A stretch of DNA of 64,000 bases from Flavobacterium sp. ACN6 (GCF_002304005.1 NZ_MRCQ01000001.1:558001-622000); one strand, 5' to 3'. Shown: positions 45,130 through 55,741, numbered from the stretch's first letter. Translations and numbers: made by a program. Notes: generated by a model not told the origin, from the sequence alone.

Positions 45130-47727
45130 TTAATTAGCTGTCTGGTTTCTAAAAACCAATTTGCCATCAAAAGCATCTAACAAAATAATGCTTTCTGTTG
45201 TTATGTTTCCTGCCAGAATTTCTTTTGACAGCTGATTTAAAACCTCTCTTTGAACCACACGTTTTACGGGTCTTGCCCCAAATTGAGGATCATATCCTTT
45301 GTCTGACAAGTAAGCAATTGCTTCTGGAGTTGCATCCATAGTAATTCCCTGTAATGCCAGCATTTTGGTAACGCTTTTAAGCTGTAAGCCTACAATTTTT
45401 GAAATATTCTCAACTGTAAGCGGCGTAAACATTACGATTTCATCAATACGGTTTATAAATTCCGGACGAACAGTTTGTTTTAATAATCCTAAAACTTCGT
45501 TTTTAGCTGCTTCTGTAGCTGCTTCAACACCGCCTTTTAGATTCTCAAACTTTTCTTGTATAATCTGGCTTCCCATGTTAGAAGTCATGATAATAATTGT
45601 GTTTTTGAAATCGGCTAGACGACCTTTGTTATCGGTTAAACGTCCTTCATCTAGAACCTGCAATAAGATATTGAATGTATCTGGATGCGCTTTTTCGATC
45701 TCGTCTAACAAAATTACTGAATAAGGTTTTCTACGAACCGCTTCTGTCAATTGACCACCTTCATCATAACCTACATATCCTGGAGGCGCACCAACCAAAC
45801 GGCTCACACTGTGGCGTTCTTGATACTCACTCATATCGATACGCGTCATGGCATTTTCATCATCAAAAAGATATTCTGCTAATGCTTTTGCTAATTCCGT
45901 TTTACCAACTCCGGTTGTTCCTAAGAATAAGAATGTTCCAACTGGTTTTTTCATATCCTGCAAACCGGCGCGGCTTCTACGAACGGCATCACTCACCGCT
46001 TCAATTGCTTCTTCCTGCCCCACTACACGTTTGTGCAGTTCGTCTTCTAAATGCAATAGTTTTTCTCTTTCTGTCTGAAGCATTTTCATAACTGGAATTC
46101 CAGTCCATTTTGCTACAACTTCTGCAATATCTTCTCTGGTTACTTCTTCTTTGATTAAAGAAGTTCCAGATTGAAACTCTAATAATTGTTTTTGCAAAGC
46201 TTCTTGACGTTCCTGCGCTTCTTTTATTTTTCCATAGCGAATTTCAGCTACTTTTCCGTAATCACCTTCACGTTCTGCACGTTCTGCTTCATATTTAAAG
46301 TCTTCAATTTCCAGTTTTACAGCCTGAATTCCGTCAACAATATCTTTTTCAGATTTCCATCTGGCGTAGATTTCGTTGCGTTCTTCTTTTAAATTCGCTA
46401 AATCCATTCCTAAGATCTTCAGCTTACTTTCTTCTTTCTCACGCTTAATGGCTTCGATCTCGATTTCCAACTGCATGATTTTACGATCCAAAACATCCAG
46501 TTCTTCTGGTTTTGAATTGATTTCCATACGAAGTTTAGAAGCCGCTTCGTCCATTAAGTCAATTGCTTTATCTGGTAAAAAACGATTGGTAATATATCGC
46601 TGCGAAAGTTCAACCGCTGCAATAATTGCTTCGTCTTTAATCTGTACTTTATGGTGCGTTTCGTATTTTTCTTTGATGCCGCGTAAAATTGAAATTGCAC
46701 TTTCTGTATCTGGTTCGTCAATTAAAACCTTTTGAAAACGTCTTTCAAGCGCTTTATCTTTTTCAAAATATTTTTGATATTCATCTAAAGTCGTTGCACC
46801 AATCGCTCTTAATTCACCACGAGCCAAAGCTGGTTTCAGGATATTAGCGGCATCCATTGCGCCTTCTCCTCCACCTGCTCCTACCAGCGTATGAATTTCA
46901 TCTATAAATAAAACGATATCACCTTCGGCAGAAGTTACTTCTTTTACAACCGATTTTAAACGTTCTTCAAATTCTCCTTTGAATTTCGCTCCTGCAATCA
47001 AAGCCCCCATATCTAATGAGAAAACGATTTTATCTTTTAAATTTTCTGGAACGTCTCCATCAACAATTCTGTGCGCTAAACCTTCTGCAATTGCGGTTTT
47101 ACCAACACCAGGTTCACCAATAAGCATTGGGTTGTTTTTTGTTCTACGAGTCAAAATCTGCAATACACGGCGGATTTCTTCGTCACGTCCAATAACTGGA
47201 TCTAGTTTCCCTGTACGTGCTAATTCGTTTAAGTTTTTAGCATATTTATTCAACGAATTGTATGTTTCTTCTGCTGATGCCGAAGTTACTCTTTCGCCTT
47301 TACGTAATTCCTCGATTGCTGCTTTAAGACCTTTTCCAGTAACTCCCTGATCTTTTAAAATCTGAGAAACTTTACTTTTTGAGTCAAAAATGGCTAAGAT
47401 TAAATGTTCGATCGAAACATATTCGTCGTTCATTTTTTGTGCGATAATTTCAGCTTCATTCAAAGCTTTATTTGCGTCTCTGGAAAGTAAAATATCACCT
47501 CCTGAAACTTTTGGAAAACTCTGAATTGTACTGTCTAAAATTTGTAAAAACAAAGGCACGTTTACGTTTAACTTTTTCAAAATAAACGGCGCCACGTTTT
47601 CATCAACTTCAAAAATAGCTTTGAAAATGTGTTCATTTTCAATTTGCTGCTGGCCGTTTCGCTGTGCTAATTGCTGCGACAACTGAATGGCTTCCTGCGA
47701 TTTAATAGTAAACTTGTTAATATTCAT
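45130..47727 (-). CDS. clpB: ClpB disaggregase
   Basis: 865 residues from the ATG at 47727 ([19 protein letters not shown]). The longer frame starts at TTG. Order of parts: Clp N domain (about 3-145), AAA-1 with Walker A GEPGVGKT and Walker [11 protein letters not shown], the long coiled-coil middle domain (about 400-525), and AAA-2 with Walker [15 protein letters not shown] and sensor segments to the end. The middle domain distinguishes it from ClpA/ClpC. It resolubilises aggregated proteins together with DnaK. It is divergent from ytxJ. No heat-shock operator is obvious. Confidence 0.97.
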   Translation of the reverse strand: MNINKFTIKSQEAIQLSQQLAQRNGQQQIENEHIFKAIFEVDENVAPFILKKLNVNVPLFLQILDSTIQSFPKVSGGDILLSRDANKALNEAEIIAQKMNDEYVSIEHLILAIFDSKSKVSQILKDQGVTGKGLKAAIEELRKGERVTSASAEETYNSLNKYAKNLNELARTGKLDPVIGRDEEIRRVLQILTRRTKNNPMLIGEPGVGKTAIAEGLAHRIVDGDVPENLKDKIVFSLDMGALIAGAKFKGEFEERLKSVVKEVTSAEGDIVLFIDEIHTLVGAGGGEGAMDAANILKPALARGELRAIGATTLDEYQKYFEKDKALERRFQKVLIDEPDTESAISILRGIKEKYETHHKVQIKDEAIIAAVELSQRYITNRFLPDKAIDLMDEAASKLRMEINSKPEELDVLDRKIMQLEIEIEAIKREKEESKLKILGMDLANLKEERNEIYARWKSEKDIVDGIQAVKLEIEDFKYEAERAEREGDYGKVAEIRYGKIKEAQERQEALQKQLLEFQSGTSLIKEEVTREDIAEVVAKWTGIPVMKMLQTEREKLLHLEDELHKRVVGQEEAIEAVSDAVRRSRAGLQDMKKPVGTFLFLGTTGVGKTELAKALAEYLFDDENAMTRIDMSEYQERHSVSRLVGAPPGYVGYDEGGQLTEAVRRKPYSVILLDEIEKAHPDTFNILLQVLDEGRLTDNKGRLADFKNTIIIMTSNMGSQIIQEKFENLKGGVEAATEAAKNEVLGLLKQTVRPEFINRIDEIVMFTPLTVENISKIVGLQLKSVTKMLALQGITMDATPEAIAYLSDKGYDPQFGARPVKRVVQREVLNQLSKEILAGNITTESIILLDAFDGKLVFRNQTAN

Positions 47728-47928
47728 ATTTTTATCGATTTGATTTATTTGTTTGATATTCAATAAGATTAAAGTTACAATTTATTGAGATACATTTTTA
47801 ACTCAAATATTCTAACTTTGTACTGGAATAGTCAAATTATATTCCATATCAAAAAAACAGACAAAAAGGCACTAAAACAGATAATTATCTCATTTTTAAA
47901 TGTCAAAAAGTCATAAAACAAGCCAAAT

Positions 47929-48318
47929 ATGAGTTTTTTCAATTCAATCTTCGGAAGTTCAGAGAACTCAGAAGCTCCAAAAAGTAAAGTAAACTGGACA
48001 GAATTAACAGATATTATTCAATTAATGGAAGTTCAGGAAATTTCTATCGAAAAACCTGTTGTAATCTTTAAACACAGCACAAGATGCAGTATCAGCCGAA
48101 TGGCATTAAAACAATTTGAAAGAGATTATGATCTTGAAGGAGTTGTTGATGCTTATTTCTTAGATTTGATCGCGCACCGTGATATTTCAAATGAAATTGC
48201 AAGTAGATTCGGCGTATATCATGAATCTCCGCAATTAATTTTAATCAAAAACGGAAAAGCCGTTTACAATGTTTCGCACAGCGATATTGATGCACAGGCA
48301 TTGAAAAGCAAAATATAA
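47929..48318 (+). CDS. ytxJ: Bacillithiol-system redox protein YtxJ
   Basis: 129 residues in a thioredoxin-like fold with a single active cysteine in FKHSTRCSISRMALKQFE (CxxS) and the cis-Pro region HESPQLILIKNGKAVY. The family acts as a monothiol bacilliredoxin-type protein and implies bacillithiol in this organism. It is cytoplasmic. A TAACTTTG -7-like box lies at 47813-47820, over 100 bases before the start. It stands alone, divergent from clpB. Confidence 0.9.
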   Translation: MSFFNSIFGSSENSEAPKSKVNWTELTDIIQLMEVQEISIEKPVVIFKHSTRCSISRMALKQFERDYDLEGVVDAYFLDLIAHRDISNEIASRFGVYHESPQLILIKNGKAVYNVSHSDIDAQALKSKI

Positions 48319-48430
48319 TTTAGTGTGAAATCTAAAATGATATTTGTAAAATGTGAGATGTAAACTAAACAAAGTTTATGTCCCACATTTTAATTTTACA
48401 TTTTACTTTTCACAATTAACAATTAATAAT
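48319..48430. repeat. TTTTACATTTTACTTTTCACAAT word repeats
   Basis: GTGAAATCTAAAATG and GTAAAATGTGAGATGTAAA face TCCCACATTTTAATTTTACA and TTTTACTTTTCACAATTAAC, so the ytxJ-DUF2157 spacer can fold back on itself. The phrase TTTTACATNTTACTTTTCAC recurs at 52233-52255. Confidence 0.65.
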
Positions 48431-48439
48431 TACCATTAC

Positions 48440-49606
48440 TTAATAACTTCCTCCAGAACCGCCTCCACTAAAGCCTCCGTCTCCAAATTCCATTGGAGAA
48501 GCTTGTGGTTTTACTTCTGGTTTCATTCCAAATGAAGAAGCCACAACTAAAGCTTCAGCATTTAAAAGAGTATCTGAATGATTGATTCGATCTGGTTTAA
48601 AGGTTAAACCGCTTTCTTTTTCTTTTAATTTTTTAATAGAAAAGTACGCAATCACAAATAAAACCAAACCACCGAGAGTCAGCGCTACTTCTGCAGGCAA
48701 AACGGCATAGTAGAATCTAATCGTATAAATTGAAAATGCAATTACCAAAAAGCTGATCCAAAGCATTATTCTATCTTTTGTTTTTAAGGCGTGGACCAAA
48801 TAAACTATTGGAACAATGAAAGTAAATCCGTAAAAGAAAAATGCAAACGGAATATCTGTTCCAGGTTTAACTTCGGTTCCTAAAAGTTCTTCAGAAAGCT
48901 CTCTAACTACCAAATAATTACAAGAAAGATAAAACAGCACCAGACAGAAACTGTTGGCTAGTAAAAGTCCGTTGTAATAATAACTTTCATTTAGATTATG
49001 GATTAATTTCTTTGTTAGAAAATAAAAAACAGCAGCAAAAATCATGGCTGTAAAAGGCAGAATCGTTTTTCCTATATCGCCAAATTCAAACATTCCGAAA
49101 AATAAAAAAGCTGTTATCGCAAAACAGAAAACCAACATGGACAGCAAATGCAGATATCTCAAAAACATATAGATTGCACAAACAGCGACAAAAAAAGCGA
49201 TCACCATTTCATATCCTTCTGTTGTAATGGCAATAGCTACGCCTAGATTCATAATTGTGCCTAAAATAAACGCATCGTCTAAACCATGATTGCGAAAATT
49301 TTGTTTTGCCAGCATTTCGCATCCCACAAAACCAATTATCGTAAAAAGATAAAAGCATATTTCAAAATATATACGTTCAGAACTTATTCCAAAAATAGAA
49401 AGCGCTCCGCATATTGAGCTGTATAATAAAGATCCCAGCAAAAAGAAACCTATTCGAACTAAAATATTATCTTGACTTTTAAAAACGGGTAGTTCTTTCT
49501 CTATAAATTTTCTTTGTTCCTTACTTATAAAACCACCTTTGTATAAAGTTGCAGCCTCATCAACCAAAGCTTCATTATTCAATAACTGTTTGTTGTGTAC
49601 TATCAT
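48440..49606 (-). CDS. Polytopic membrane protein, DUF2157 partner
   Basis: 388 residues. An N-terminal helical region (about 1-40, ALVDEAATLYKGGFISKEQRK) is followed by about eleven hydrophobic segments and a soluble tail ending GFSGGGSGGSY. The first domain resembles the opening of the 332-aa protein encoded just upstream, so the two may be distant paralogues of the DUF2157/DUF4401 type. The start codon overlaps the upstream stop codon by 4 bases (ATGA), which indicates coupled translation. Function unknown. Confidence 0.8.
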   Translation of the reverse strand: MIVHNKQLLNNEALVDEAATLYKGGFISKEQRKFIEKELPVFKSQDNILVRIGFFLLGSLLYSSICGALSIFGISSERIYFEICFYLFTIIGFVGCEMLAKQNFRNHGLDDAFILGTIMNLGVAIAITTEGYEMVIAFFVAVCAIYMFLRYLHLLSMLVFCFAITAFLFFGMFEFGDIGKTILPFTAMIFAAVFYFLTKKLIHNLNESYYYNGLLLANSFCLVLFYLSCNYLVVRELSEELLGTEVKPGTDIPFAFFFYGFTFIVPIVYLVHALKTKDRIMLWISFLVIAFSIYTIRFYYAVLPAEVALTLGGLVLFVIAYFSIKKLKEKESGLTFKPDRINHSDTLLNAEALVVASSFGMKPEVKPQASPMEFGDGGFSGGGSGGSY

Positions 49607-50601
49607 GCTGCAATTTCTTTATGAAAGTTTTTAATTAATTTGATGAACATTACAATTGAACCGATGAAATATAATGGCAATAGAAAAAGAAATAATTCCC
49701 AAATATTAGAAAAATCAACGTTCTCAAAAATCCTAAACAAAAGTATATTTGCACCTATATACCCATACACAATCATAAAAACATAAAGAGACATGGCCTT
49801 TAATTGGTAGCTGATTTTGTAAAAATAAAATGTAGAACCAGCTAAAATAACCGCAAAAATCATCCAGATTAAACTGTAATGATGCAGTAAATTGGCCAAA
49901 GAAGAGATACTGATAATATGTAATGCGAAAGTGAGGAAGATCAAACTAAAATGCGTTTTTAATGAAATTCGATTACTATAAATCGTCCACAATATCAGTA
50001 AAACTCCCAACATAACAGCAGAATAACTTAAACTTTCATTGGAATAAAAATCATTGTCGTTTAATAAATCCTGAGGTGTTACCGAAAGTCCGATGTAAGC
50101 CGTCAAACCAGTTACAGCGATAGTCAAAACACTTTTATTGTCGAAATAATAAGCACAAAAGAAACTGACTATGGTTGGTACTAAAGTCGCTAAACCGTAA
50201 TGTTCTCCAAAAGGTTTATATTGAAATTGGAGGTAACCAATAAAAATACAAGTTAAAATATTAGCTAATAGTACTAAATATTCTAAAACGGGATGTTCGA
50301 AAGTGGTTTCTGTTTTTTGAAAACCTTTGGAATTTTTAAAACAGTAGAAAAAACAGAACGCTATTACAACCAAAAGAAGCGAAAGAATAGCAATATGACC
50401 AATGGTATCTATGTTTTCGTAAATCAGGATTCCGATTCCTGAGGTAAATAATAAAACAGATAAATAAAGAAATAGCTTTAACTCGGCGTTTAAAGAAAAG
50501 ATGTTCAAATTTCGATAAGCCTTGACTTCTTCAAATTGATTTTCGGTAATCAAACCTTTCTCAAAAAGATTTAGAGTCGACTGCTCTTTAAATTTTTTCA
50601 T
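49603..50601 (-). CDS. DUF2157 membrane protein
   Basis: 332 residues. The N-terminal domain KEQSTLNLFEKGLITENQFEEVKAYRN fits DUF2157, followed by about ten transmembrane segments. It is the first gene of a two-gene operon, overlapping the 388-aa gene by ATGA. The pair is widely conserved in Bacteroidota. The role is unknown. Confidence 0.8.
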   Translation of the reverse strand: MKKFKEQSTLNLFEKGLITENQFEEVKAYRNLNIFSLNAELKLFLYLSVLLFTSGIGILIYENIDTIGHIAILSLLLVVIAFCFFYCFKNSKGFQKTETTFEHPVLEYLVLLANILTCIFIGYLQFQYKPFGEHYGLATLVPTIVSFFCAYYFDNKSVLTIAVTGLTAYIGLSVTPQDLLNDNDFYSNESLSYSAVMLGVLLILWTIYSNRISLKTHFSLIFLTFALHIISISSLANLLHHYSLIWMIFAVILAGSTFYFYKISYQLKAMSLYVFMIVYGYIGANILLFRIFENVDFSNIWELFLFLLPLYFIGSIVMFIKLIKNFHKEIAA

Positions 50602-50791
50602 TGATACTATTTAAAGTGATTATCAAATATATGTATTTAGCATGAATTTTCTCCTTATAGTTAAACCTTTTAGTCATCATAATATTGTTTTACTCTCACT
50701 ATTAGTAATTTAATATAAAACAATAGTGTAAAAAAAACACTTATAATTCTTATAATCAAAACTTTATAGTATAATTATTTGATAAATTAAT

Positions 50792-50834
50792 TTGAAATTA
50801 TTTTTATTCTTTTACATTTGTGCAATCGATTACA
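50792..50834 (+). promoter_or_regulatory. Pectate lyase promoter with LacI-like operator
   Basis: TTG (50792-50794), 18 bases, TACATTTG (50813-50820) form a good promoter. Immediately after it, TGCAATCGATTACA (50821-50834) is a near-perfect 14-bp palindrome centred on ATCGAT, the typical form of LacI-family operators, placed over the expected start of transcription. This suggests repression of the lyase. Confidence 0.65.
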
Positions 50835-50867
50835 TTTACTATTTAAACCACAAAAAACCACACTGAA

Positions 50868-52184
50868 ATGAAAACAAAGCTTATAGTATTGGCACTTCTG
50901 CTGCCTTGCTCCTTTCTTTTTGCTCAAAATTATTTTATGAGTTCACCCGAAGGATTTGGAGCTTCAGCAACTGGCGGAGGAAGTACATCTCCAGTAACAG
51001 TGTCTACTTACGCTGATTTAACAGCAAAATTAAAATTAACTACTCCGCAAGTCATTTTGGTTTCGGGAACTATTACTTGTTCATACACGAGTTTATTGGT
51101 AAATAATAAAACCCTTATCGGACTTCCTGGCGCTCGACTAGTAAATCTGGATCAGACTGCAGCAGGTTCTGGAATTTTAAATTTGAAACCTGGTTCTAGT
51201 AATATTATCATTAGGAATTTAATTTTTGAAGGACCGGGCGCGTACGATGTTGACGGACATGATAATTTAACTTCTGAAGCCACAAATATCTGGGTTGATC
51301 ACTGCGAATTTCAAGACGGAATGGATGGTAATTTTGATAACAAAGGCACGGCAGATAATGTAACTATTTCTTGGTGTAAATTTATTTATTTGAAAGCTCC
51401 AAAATCTGGCGGATCCGGCGGTGCAGACGATCATCGATTTACAAATCTTGTGGGTTCTTCTAAAACAGATGCTCCTGCTGATGGTCATTACAGCATTACT
51501 TTTAAAAATTGTTATTGGGCAGAAGGCTGTCGTGAAAGAATGCCGAGAGCAAGAAATGCAGAACTTCATATTTTAAACTGCTATTATAATACTTCCGTTT
51601 CTGGTTCGCTGGCAATTGGATTGGGAGGCGGAAATAATAACACAACTTGTTATGTTGAAGGAACTGATTTTGCTAAAATTGGAACTGCTTTTAAAAATTA
51701 CGTTAGTACAGATGGCGGAACAATTGGAGTCGCTTTCACAGATTGTCTAAATGCTCCTGCAAATTCTGGAACTGCTGTTACGAAACCGTCTTATACCTAT
51801 AATGTTTTAGCTATTGCAAATGTTGCGGGATTCGTGTCTAATTCTTCTTGCGGAGCTGGAGCAACGCTTCAGGTTACTGCTCAAGGCGCTTTGTCAAAGA
51901 GCTGTAACAATTTAGGATTGAATGATAACACAAACAATCTCGAACTTAAATATTATCCATCGGTTATAAATCGTCTTTTAAACATAGATTTTTCAAGTTC
52001 TGATAATGGACTGGCTCAGGTTAATTTATTTTCTTCTAATGGTGCAAAAGTATATACACATTCTGAAAGTATTTCTCCTGATGAAAAATTAGAATTGAAT
52101 GTTGGAAATCTCGCTAAAGGTTTTTACGTGTGTAAAGTGCAACTAGAAAACAGAAGCAAAACTTTTAAGCTTGTAAAGAACTAA
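50868..52184 (+). CDS. Secreted pectate lyase, family PL1, with T9SS sorting tail
   Basis: 438 residues with a signal peptide (cut after LFAQ near 20). The parallel beta-helix lyase core (about 25-340) has the PL1 phrases IWVDHCEFQDGMDGNFD (Ca-binding Asp) and GCRERMPRARNAELHILNCYY (catalytic Arg region). The last 80 residues (LELKYYPSVINRLLNIDFSS to KTFKLVKN) match a type A Por-secretion C-terminal domain. It is therefore exported by the type IX system and cleaves pectate outside the cell. The upstream dyad suggests LacI-type control. There is no other pectin gene in the window. Confidence 0.93.
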   Translation: MKTKLIVLALLLPCSFLFAQNYFMSSPEGFGASATGGGSTSPVTVSTYADLTAKLKLTTPQVILVSGTITCSYTSLLVNNKTLIGLPGARLVNLDQTAAGSGILNLKPGSSNIIIRNLIFEGPGAYDVDGHDNLTSEATNIWVDHCEFQDGMDGNFDNKGTADNVTISWCKFIYLKAPKSGGSGGADDHRFTNLVGSSKTDAPADGHYSITFKNCYWAEGCRERMPRARNAELHILNCYYNTSVSGSLAIGLGGGNNNTTCYVEGTDFAKIGTAFKNYVSTDGGTIGVAFTDCLNAPANSGTAVTKPSYTYNVLAIANVAGFVSNSSCGAGATLQVTAQGALSKSCNNLGLNDNTNNLELKYYPSVINRLLNIDFSSSDNGLAQVNLFSSNGAKVYTHSESISPDEKLELNVGNLAKGFYVCKVQLENRSKTFKLVKN

Positions 52185-52198
52185 ATTATTCCATAAAA

Positions 52199-52231
52199 AA
52201 AAGGTCATTGAAACAAATCAATGACCTTTTT
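52199..52231. terminator. Terminator between pectate lyase and argH
   Basis: AAAGGTCATTG/CAATGACCTTT with an 8-base loop and A/T runs on both sides; it probably serves the convergent lyase and arginine operons. Confidence 0.88.
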
Positions 52232-52265
52232 GCATTTTACATCTTACTTTTCACAATTTACAATA

Positions 52266-53546
52266 TTAAAAAGCTGCTTTCATTTTATCTTTAATTGCAT
52301 CTAAACATAAATTATTGATACTTCCTTCATGTGTATGTTTTGTTTCTTTTGGAGATTTATATGTTCCTGCCTCCAACTGTTCAGCAACGGCTTTGTAAGC
52401 ATCTCTAAAAGGCATTCCTTCTACTACCATTTCGTTTAAAGTATCTACCGTGAACAAATAATCGTATTTTTTATCTTCTAAAATATGATCTTTAACCGTA
52501 ATATCTTTGATAGAAAATATTGCAATATCCAAACAAGCTTTAAGATTTTGAATTGCAGGAAACAAACCTTCTTTTAAAAGCTGTAAATCTCTGTGGTAAC
52601 CGCTTGGTAAATTATTGGTAATTAAAGTAATTTCATAAGGAAGCGCTTGAATTTTATTGCATTTCCCTCTGATTAATTCGAATACATCTGGATTCTTTTT
52701 ATGAGGCATAATGCTTGAACCTGTTGTAAGATGCGCCGGAAGCCCAATAAAATCAAAGTTTTGGCTCATATACAAACAAACGTCCATCGCAAATTTTGAT
52801 AAAGTTCCTGCAACGCTTGTCATCGCAAAAGCAACGGTTTTCTCCGCTTTTCCACGGCTCATTTGTGCCGCAACAGCGTTGTATTTCAACGTTTCAAATC
52901 CTAATTCTTTTGTTGTAAATGTTCTATTGATTGGAAACGAACTTCCGTAACCTGCAGCAGAGCCTAACGGATTCTGATCTACAATTTTTGAAGCTGCGTT
53001 TAACATGGTGACATCATCAATTAAACTTTCAGCGTAAGCAGAAAACCACATTCCGAATGACGATGGCATTGCGATTTGCAAATGCGTATAACCCGGCAAT
53101 AAAACGTTTTGGTGTTTCTCTGCAGATTCCATTAACAAGTCAAACAATGTTTTCACTTGCTCTTTTATAGCTTTTAATTCGTCTTTTAAATACAAATGAA
53201 CGTCAACTAAAACCTGATCATTACGTGAACGCGCAGTGTGGATTTTCTTTCCTGCATCACCTAGTTTTTCAGTTAGCAGATATTCGATTTTAGAATGTAC
53301 ATCTTCGAAACTGTCTTCGATTTCGAAATTTCCAACTACAATATCAGCGATAATATCGTTTAATGCATCAACTAAAGAAGTTGTTTCTTCCTCAGTTAAT
53401 AAACCAATCTGACCTAACATTTTGGCGTGTGCAATAGAGCCTAAAGCATCGTATTTTGCCAGAACTAAATCCAGTTCACGATCGTTTCCTACTGTGAACT
53501 GTTCGATTTGTTTGTCTGTTGGTATTCCTTTTTCCCAAAGTTTCAT
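52266..53546 (-). CDS. argH: Argininosuccinate lyase
   Basis: 426 residues, slightly shorter than the usual 450-470. Key segments are FEDVHSKIEYLL, KIHTARSRNDQVL, YTHLQIAMP and the signature GSSIMPHKKNPDVFE with the catalytic Ser loop. It splits argininosuccinate into arginine and fumarate, the last step of the pathway. It is the last gene of the minus-strand arginine set, separated from argE by a 139-bp spacer with an inverted repeat. Confidence 0.96.
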   Translation of the reverse strand: MKLWEKGIPTDKQIEQFTVGNDRELDLVLAKYDALGSIAHAKMLGQIGLLTEEETTSLVDALNDIIADIVVGNFEIEDSFEDVHSKIEYLLTEKLGDAGKKIHTARSRNDQVLVDVHLYLKDELKAIKEQVKTLFDLLMESAEKHQNVLLPGYTHLQIAMPSSFGMWFSAYAESLIDDVTMLNAASKIVDQNPLGSAAGYGSSFPINRTFTTKELGFETLKYNAVAAQMSRGKAEKTVAFAMTSVAGTLSKFAMDVCLYMSQNFDFIGLPAHLTTGSSIMPHKKNPDVFELIRGKCNKIQALPYEITLITNNLPSGYHRDLQLLKEGLFPAIQNLKACLDIAIFSIKDITVKDHILEDKKYDYLFTVDTLNEMVVEGMPFRDAYKAVAEQLEAGTYKSPKETKHTHEGSINNLCLDAIKDKMKAAF

Positions 53547-53563
53547 AGGTTATGTTTTTTTTT

Positions 53564-53672
53564 CGCCACGAAATCACGAATTATTTTTTCAAATCTTTTC
53601 GTTTTTTTTTCGAATTAATTCGAATTAATATCTGATTTAGATAGTAAAAAATTAATTTGTGAATTCGTGGCG
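53564..53672. repeat. GCCACGAA-type inverted repeat in the argE-argH gap
   Basis: CGCCACGAAATCACGAATTA and TAATTTGTGAATTCGTGGCG form an imperfect long hairpin that spans almost the whole gap. It is the same family as 54881-54953 and 19462-19553. Confidence 0.85.
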
Positions 53673-53685
53673 GTTTTTCTTTTTC

Positions 53686-54756
53686 TTATAATTTAAAGAA
53701 ATCTGTTAGTATTTTGATATACAAATCGACTCCCTCTTCTATTTCATTTACAAAAATAAATTCGTCTGCTGAATGGGAGCGTAATGTTTCTCCTGGTCCT
53801 AACTTTAAAGACTGACAGCTTAAAACAGACTGATCTGAAAGCGTTGGTGATCCGTAAGTTGTCCTTCCTAAAGCGAGTCCGGCTTGAACCAAACCATGCG
53901 CGACTGGAATAGACGATGCATTTAAATGCATTGATCTTGGCGTTACTTCGGCATTTACGTTTTCTTTTACTACTTCCAGAATTTCGGCATTGGTGTAGCG
54001 ATCTGTTACACGAATATCAACAACCAAATCGCATTCTGACGGCACTACATTATGCTGTTTTCCAGCGCTGATCTGCGTTACGGTCATTTTTACGGGACCT
54101 AAAACGTCTGAGATTTTATCGAATTTATAGTTTTTAAACCATTCCATTACAGGAATTGATTTGTATAATGAATTATCATCGTTTTGATGTGCTGCATGGC
54201 TTGCAGTTCCTTTTACTTTTACATCCAAAACTAATAAACCTTTCTCAGCTACTGCCAGTTGCATTAAAGTTGGTTCTCCAACAATAGCACAATCTAATTC
54301 TGGTAAATGTTTTAAAACGCTGTTTAAACCGTTTTTTCCGCTGCTTTCTTCTTCGGCGGAAGCCACAATTACAATATTATGTGATAAATTTTGATTTTCG
54401 TAAAAATGTACAAACGTTGCCAAAAGTGAAACCAGACAGCCGCCCGCATCATTGCTTCCTAAACCAAATAATTTACCGTCTTTTTCGATCGCTTTGAACG
54501 GATCGTTGGTGTAAGCCTGATTCGGTTTTACAGTATCGTGATGTGAATTTAGTAAAAGTGTTGGTTTATTCTCGTCGAAATACTTATTGAAAGCCCACAC
54601 ATTATTGTTTTCTCTTTTGAAAGGAATCTCGTTTTGATTGAACCAGTTTTCTATTAAAAGTGCCGTTTGGTCTTCTTCACTTGAAAATGAAGGCGTTTCA
54701 ATCAGGCTTTTTAATAAACTAATTGCTTCCTGGGTAAGCGTTGCAATATTTTTCAT
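53686..54756 (-). CDS. argE: Acyl-ornithine/acyl-citrulline deacylase (M20 peptidase family)
   Basis: 356 residues from the ATG at 54756 (MKNIATLTQEAISLL). M20 metal motifs are present: NSHHDTVKP (His and the catalytic Asp), GSNDAGGCL (bridging Asp) and SAEEESSG (catalytic Glu). In standard pathways ArgE deacetylates acetylornithine. Here the upstream ArgF is the acyl-ornithine type, so the natural substrate is more likely N-succinyl- or N-acetyl-citrulline. Its place in the operon, before argH, fits that step. Confidence 0.9.
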   Translation of the reverse strand: MKNIATLTQEAISLLKSLIETPSFSSEEDQTALLIENWFNQNEIPFKRENNNVWAFNKYFDENKPTLLLNSHHDTVKPNQAYTNDPFKAIEKDGKLFGLGSNDAGGCLVSLLATFVHFYENQNLSHNIVIVASAEEESSGKNGLNSVLKHLPELDCAIVGEPTLMQLAVAEKGLLVLDVKVKGTASHAAHQNDDNSLYKSIPVMEWFKNYKFDKISDVLGPVKMTVTQISAGKQHNVVPSECDLVVDIRVTDRYTNAEILEVVKENVNAEVTPRSMHLNASSIPVAHGLVQAGLALGRTTYGSPTLSDQSVLSCQSLKLGPGETLRSHSADEFIFVNEIEEGVDLYIKILTDFFKL

Positions 54757-54880
54757 AGTTATGGTTTCTTTGCCGCGAAGGCACGAAGTCACAAAGTTTT
54801 TAATTAATCTGTGACAATTTTAATTTGCGCAAATTTCTTAAATTAATATTTAAAATGACTAGCGCAATTCTATTTTTTTT

Positions 54881-54953
54881 GCCACGAATTACACGAATTT
54901 GCACTAATTTCTTTATTCAAATTTAATTCGTAAAAATTCGTGTAATTCGTGGC
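54881..54953. repeat. Perfect 20-bp inverted repeat in the argB-argE gap
   Basis: GCCACGAATTACACGAATTT (54881-54900) is exactly inverted at 54934-54953. A smaller GTCACA/TGTGAC hairpin and CACGAAG words lie at 54770-54815 in the same 204-bp gap. Confidence 0.92.
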
Positions 54954-54960
54954 AACCTTT

Positions 54961-55734
54961 TTATAATGTAATCGTTGTATGCAAAACATCTGGATTTTGC
55001 AACATCTTGTGATGCCCAATCTTGATTTTCTGAACACCTCTTGACAAGCTATTGAAGCAATTATCTAATTTTGGAATCATTCCGGAATGGATTACTTTTT
55101 CCTCTTTTAATTTATTATATAAAGCTTCGTTAATTTCTGTAATTACAGATGAATCATCTTCAGAATCTTGTAAAACACCTTGTTTTTCAAAACAGTAAGT
55201 TAATGTAACATCAAAAACTTCTGATAAGGCAATTGACAATTCGCTTGCAATCGTATCGGCATTTGTATTTAACAATTGACCATTTTTGTCGTGTGTAATG
55301 GCACAGAAAACGGGAACGATTCCAGTTTCCAACAAAGTGGCTAATAATTTAGTATTGACTTGCTTAACATCGCCCACAAATCCGTAATCGATTGTTGGAT
55401 GATTTCTTTTTACCGACTGAATCAAATTGCCATCAGCTCCGGAAAATCCCATTGCATTATTGTCTTTCGCCTGCAGCTGCGCCACAACATTTTTATTAAT
55501 TTCTCCTGCATAAATCATCACGACAACATCAAGCATCGGAGCATCGGTGATTCGGCGTCCGTCAATCATTTGAGGAGTCAAACCAATACTTTGCGCCATT
55601 TTAGTCGCCGATTTTCCACCGCCGTGAACTAAAACTTTATAACCGCTGATTTTAGAAAAATCGGTTAAGAATTGTTCTAATTCTGCTGGGTTGTCGATGA
55701 TGTTTCCACCTATTTTTATTACTGATACGTTCAT
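54961..55734 (-). CDS. argB: N-acylglutamate kinase
   Basis: 257 residues from the ATG at 55734 (MNVSVIKIGGNIIDNPAEL); the upstream TTG sits in the repeat. It is an amino-acid-kinase fold with KIGGN, the Gly-rich HGGGKSATKMAQSIG, and NTNADTIASELS near the end. It phosphorylates N-acetyl- or N-succinyl-glutamate. Given the acyl-ornithine-type ArgF next door, a succinyl substrate is plausible. It follows argF after a repeat-filled 102-bp gap. Confidence 0.94.
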   Translation of the reverse strand: MNVSVIKIGGNIIDNPAELEQFLTDFSKISGYKVLVHGGGKSATKMAQSIGLTPQMIDGRRITDAPMLDVVVMIYAGEINKNVVAQLQAKDNNAMGFSGADGNLIQSVKRNHPTIDYGFVGDVKQVNTKLLATLLETGIVPVFCAITHDKNGQLLNTNADTIASELSIALSEVFDVTLTYCFEKQGVLQDSEDDSSVITEINEALYNKLKEEKVIHSGMIPKLDNCFNSLSRGVQKIKIGHHKMLQNPDVLHTTITL

Positions 55735-55741
55735 TTCTTTC

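Noticed and set aside
45365..46091. Plus-strand frames of 119 and 138 codons opposite clpB
   Set aside because: They are antisense shadows of conserved ClpB motifs, Ser/Phe-rich and without start signals.
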